Source of the DNA: Rhodospirillales bacterium 70-18
Lineage (GTDB): Bacteria > Pseudomonadota > Alphaproteobacteria > Acetobacterales > Acetobacteraceae
Assembly (NCBI GenBank): GCA_001899585.1
Contig: MKWE01000047.1
Coordinates: forward strand, 1 to 64,000
Direction of reading: 5' to 3'
DNA: 64,000 bases
In this document: positions 62,236-64,000 of the stretch, piece by piece
How positions within the stretch are numbered: the stretch's first letter is position 1
Layout of the letters: every line of letters begins with the position of its first letter
The notes under the pieces: model-generated
Seen by the model: the letters and a program-made list of their open reading frames with translations, nothing else
Told to the model about the DNA's origin: nothing
Databases searched by the model: none
Program-made: the position numbers and the translations under genes

Positions 62236-62975
62236 GGCGCGGCCTCGGCCCGGGCCAGCGCGGCGGCGATGCGGGCGAGATCGGCGCGGAAGCTGTTCCG
62301 GGCCGCGGCGTGGGGGGTGTCGATCTCAAGCCCGGCGATCAGGGCGGGATCGACCTGGATGGCTATCTCCGCCGCGCGGCCGAGAGCGCCAGAGACAGCG
62401 GCCCGGCAGGCCTCGGCCTCCGCCGGGGTCAGGGCGCGCGCGGCGGTCAGCGGGACAGGCCCGTCCTGGCCGATCGCGGTGCGGGCGGCCTCGGGCAGCC
62501 CGGCGAGGGCGGCGGCAAGGCCGGGGATGAAGCCCGCGATCCGTGCATCCTCCGGCAGGCGGGCAAACAGCTTGCCGGCGATGTCCACCGCGAGGCGGCT
62601 GGCGCGGTCGCCGGCGAGATCCTCCATGTGGCGGCGGACGGCGGCGATATCGACCTCGGCGGCTTCGCGCAGGCGGGCGACCTCGGCCTGGCCGGCGGCG
62701 AGCAGGGTCTGCTTGCGGGCCTCCGCCTCTGCCTCGGCGGCCTTGAGGGTCTCGCCGCGGCTGGCGGCCTGGCGGGCGGCCTCGGCGGCGGCGGCGGCGC
62801 GAGCGGCCCCGGCCTCGTCGCGGGCGGCCTGGGCAGACGCCAGCAAGCGCGCCGCCTCGGCCTGGCGGGCGGCGACGATGGCGGCCACCGGGCGGAACAG
62901 GAAGCGGGCGAGGATCCAAACCAACACAAGGATGTTGACGGTCTGCAGGCCCAGCGTCCACCAGTCGATCCGCAT
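62232..62975 (-). CDS. atpF: N-type ATPase long b subunit with delta-like tail
   Basis: The 247-residue peripheral stalk protein has an N-terminal membrane helix ([20 protein letters not shown]), a long charged Ala/Glu/Arg coiled coil, and a globular C-terminus (about residues 150-247). Standard b subunits are about 160 residues. N-ATPase operons lack a separate delta gene, and the extended b subunit is thought to supply that function. It lies 12 bp after atpE and overlaps atpA by 4 bp. Confidence 0.9.
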   Translation of the reverse strand: MRIDWWTLGLQTVNILVLVWILARFLFRPVAAIVAARQAEAARLLASAQAARDEAGAARAAAAAEAARQAASRGETLKAAEAEAEARKQTLLAAGQAEVARLREAAEVDIAAVRRHMEDLAGDRASRLAVDIAGKLFARLPEDARIAGFIPGLAAALAGLPEAARTAIGQDGPVPLTAARALTPAEAEACRAAVSGALGRAAEIAIQVDPALIAGLEIDTPHAAARNSFRADLARIAAALARAEAAP

Positions 62976-62987
62976 GAAGTGCGCCGC

Positions 62988-63233
62988 CTATTTCACGAAC
63001 GGGTTGGCGAACAGCACCAGCAGCGCCACCACCAGGCAGTAGATCGCCGTGGTTTCGATCATCGCCAGGCCGACGAACAGGGTGCGCGAGAGCGTGCCGG
63101 CAGCCTCCGGCTGGCGGGCGATGGCATCCATCGCGGCGGCGACGGCGCGGCCCTCGGCCAGGGCCGGGCCGATCGCGCCGAAAGCGACGGCGAAGCAGGC
63201 GCCCAGGATGCTGGCGATCTCGATATAGGTCAT
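62988..63233 (-). CDS. atpE: N-type ATPase c subunit with two-carboxylate motif
   Basis: An 81-residue hairpin proteolipid forming the rotor ring. Helix 1 has [10 protein letters not shown] with Glu27 where sodium-type c subunits have Gln; the loop is ARQPEA; helix 2 has the ion-carrying Glu60 in IETTAIY, followed by Thr61, Thr62 and Tyr65, the ligand set of sodium-binding rings. Two carboxylates per subunit (Glu27 and Glu60) are seen in some sodium-type rings. The ATG overlaps atpB by 4 bp (ATGA). Confidence 0.93.
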   Translation of the reverse strand: MTYIEIASILGACFAVAFGAIGPALAEGRAVAAAMDAIARQPEAAGTLSRTLFVGLAMIETTAIYCLVVALLVLFANPFVK

Positions 63234-63925
63234 GGCGTGTCTCGCTTCCGGTCGGGAGAGGGCTTGCGGCGTTCGCCCACGGCAGCGCCGATGAACACGG
63301 TCGCCAGCACCGCGAAGATATAGGCCTGCACCGCACCGGTCAGCAGGTCCAGCGCCATCAGCGGGATCGGGACGAGCAGGCCGGCCAGGGTCAGCACGAT
63401 GGCGATGATGAACATGCCGCTCATCACGTTGCCGAACAGGCGCACCATCAGGGAGAAGGTGCGGGTCAGCTGCTCGATGATGTTCAGCGGGATCATCACC
63501 CAGCTCGGCTCCGCGAAGGTACGCAGGTAGCCGAACAGGCCGCGCCGGGCGATGCCGTAGATCACGGTCGCGGCAAAGACGATCAGCGCCAGGGCGGCAT
63601 CGGTTTCCAGATGCGCGGTCGGAGGTTCCACGCCGGGGATCATGGAGGACCAGTTGGCGGCGAGGACATAGACAAAGATGGTGCCGATCAACGCGCGGTA
63701 GGGTGCCGGGTCCACCTGCATCGTGTCGCCCACCTGGCCGTCGATCGCGCCGACGAGCAGTTCCAGTATCGCCTGCAGCCGTGACGGCGCCAGGGACAGC
63801 CCGCGCGTGGCCCAGGCCGCGCCGCCGCCGGCCAGCAGCATGATCGCCCAGGTGACCAGCACCGGCATGGTGATGGCCACCGGCCCGAGCATGAACACCG
63901 GCTGCATGACCAGCGGCGACGTCAT
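63230..63925 (-). CDS. atpB: N-type ATPase a subunit
   Basis: The 231-residue membrane stator beside the c ring. The essential arginine is in [14 protein letters not shown]. Five or six hydrophobic segments are visible, including [17 protein letters not shown] near the N-terminus and [23 protein letters not shown] at the end. GGGAGG lies six bases before the ATG. Its start overlaps the stop of atpR. Confidence 0.93.
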   Translation of the reverse strand: MTSPLVMQPVFMLGPVAITMPVLVTWAIMLLAGGGAAWATRGLSLAPSRLQAILELLVGAIDGQVGDTMQVDPAPYRALIGTIFVYVLAANWSSMIPGVEPPTAHLETDAALALIVFAATVIYGIARRGLFGYLRTFAEPSWVMIPLNIIEQLTRTFSLMVRLFGNVMSGMFIIAIVLTLAGLLVPIPLMALDLLTGAVQAYIFAVLATVFIGAAVGERRKPSPDRKRDTP

Positions 63926-64000
63926 CGTGCGCCTCCCAGCCGCCGCACCAGCACGGCACGCGCCAGCAGCAGGCCGGCGGCCCCGGCCAGCAGCGCCACC
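63922..64000 (-). CDS. atpR: 3' end of atpR-type small membrane gene (partial)
   Basis: On the minus strand the frame coming from the right edge reads [18 protein letters not shown] then RRLGGAR and stops at TGA 63924-63922, overlapping the atpB start (ATGA). A hydrophobic helix with a basic tail directly before atpB fits AtpR of N-ATPase operons (order D-C-Q-R-B-E-F-A-G). Only 26 codons are inside the window. Confidence 0.65.
   Translation of the reverse strand, partial: VALLAGAAGLLLARAVLVRRLGGAR

Noticed and set aside
1..64000. CRISPR arrays or rRNA genes
   Set aside because: No regularly spaced 24-40 bp repeats with unique spacers and no rRNA-like conserved stretches were seen. The 28-bp spaced repeat at 16610-16674 has only three short copies and no array structure.

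Overview
The window looks like chromosomal DNA of a very GC-rich alphaproteobacterium, most likely a member of the Acetobacteraceae or a close relative in the Rhodospirillales. This rests on base composition, a class I PHA synthase, the gene order aminotransferase-hom-glpX-recJ-tRNA-Glu and many TRAP transporters. It is an inference, not a proven assignment. Genes are tightly packed, with many 4-bp ATGA or GTGA overlaps, and no gene-free stretch exceeds 300 bp.

Layout. (1) 1-5091: the right end of an integrated element abutting the 3' end of a tRNA-Glu gene. It holds a Toprim primase, a DUF3987 P-loop protein, two small unknowns, a terminase small subunit without a large subunit, a DUF5681-like protein and a membrane protein. 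It resembles a phage satellite (PICI-like) or a decayed prophage. (2) 5092-10702: core genes tRNA-Glu, recJ, glpX, hom and an alanine/LL-DAP-type aminotransferase, all on the minus strand. (3) 10821-16581: a proline-rich OmpA-like lipoprotein, phaC, an exported delta-class carbonic anhydrase and a CPA2 cation/proton antiporter. (4) 16680-27526, minus strand: a TRAP transporter, an FAD amine oxidoreductase, and a poorly understood peptide-modification cluster (DUF2126 transglutaminase, ATP-grasp/alpha-E fusion, second transglutaminase). (5) 27706-30185: a hydantoinase, a small unknown and a DUF1028 protein. (6) 30273-32379: moeA and fdhD. (7) 32488-38407: two divergent sets of CoA-thioester catabolic genes. 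(8) 38513-39439: a collapsed APC-family transporter.

(9) 39509-45640, minus strand: two tandem gamma-glutamyltransferase-like paralogues, an amino-sugar kinase, NanE and an M20 amidohydrolase, perhaps for cell-wall or amino-sugar salvage. (10) 45813-53245, plus strand: a seven-gene hexuronate/aldonate operon (zinc dehydrogenase, TRAP PQM, FCD-type GntR regulator, mannitol-dehydrogenase-type oxidoreductase, UxuA). It is preceded by a perfect palindrome that may be the GntR operator. (11) 53306-59848: a TetR regulator divergent from an OMF-MFP-RND efflux operon. (12) 59867-64000, minus strand: an N-type ATPase operon (atpR', atpB, atpE, atpF, atpA, atpG) running off the right edge. Its c subunit carries two carboxylates plus a Thr/Tyr sodium-type ligand set.

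The most unusual items are the satellite-like element, the peptide-modification cluster, the bacterial delta-class carbonic anhydrase, the N-ATPase c subunit and the structured intergenic regions. Several short tandem repeats have a 15-bp unit, mostly in frame inside genes. All functional calls come from reading motifs and context; no database search was run.
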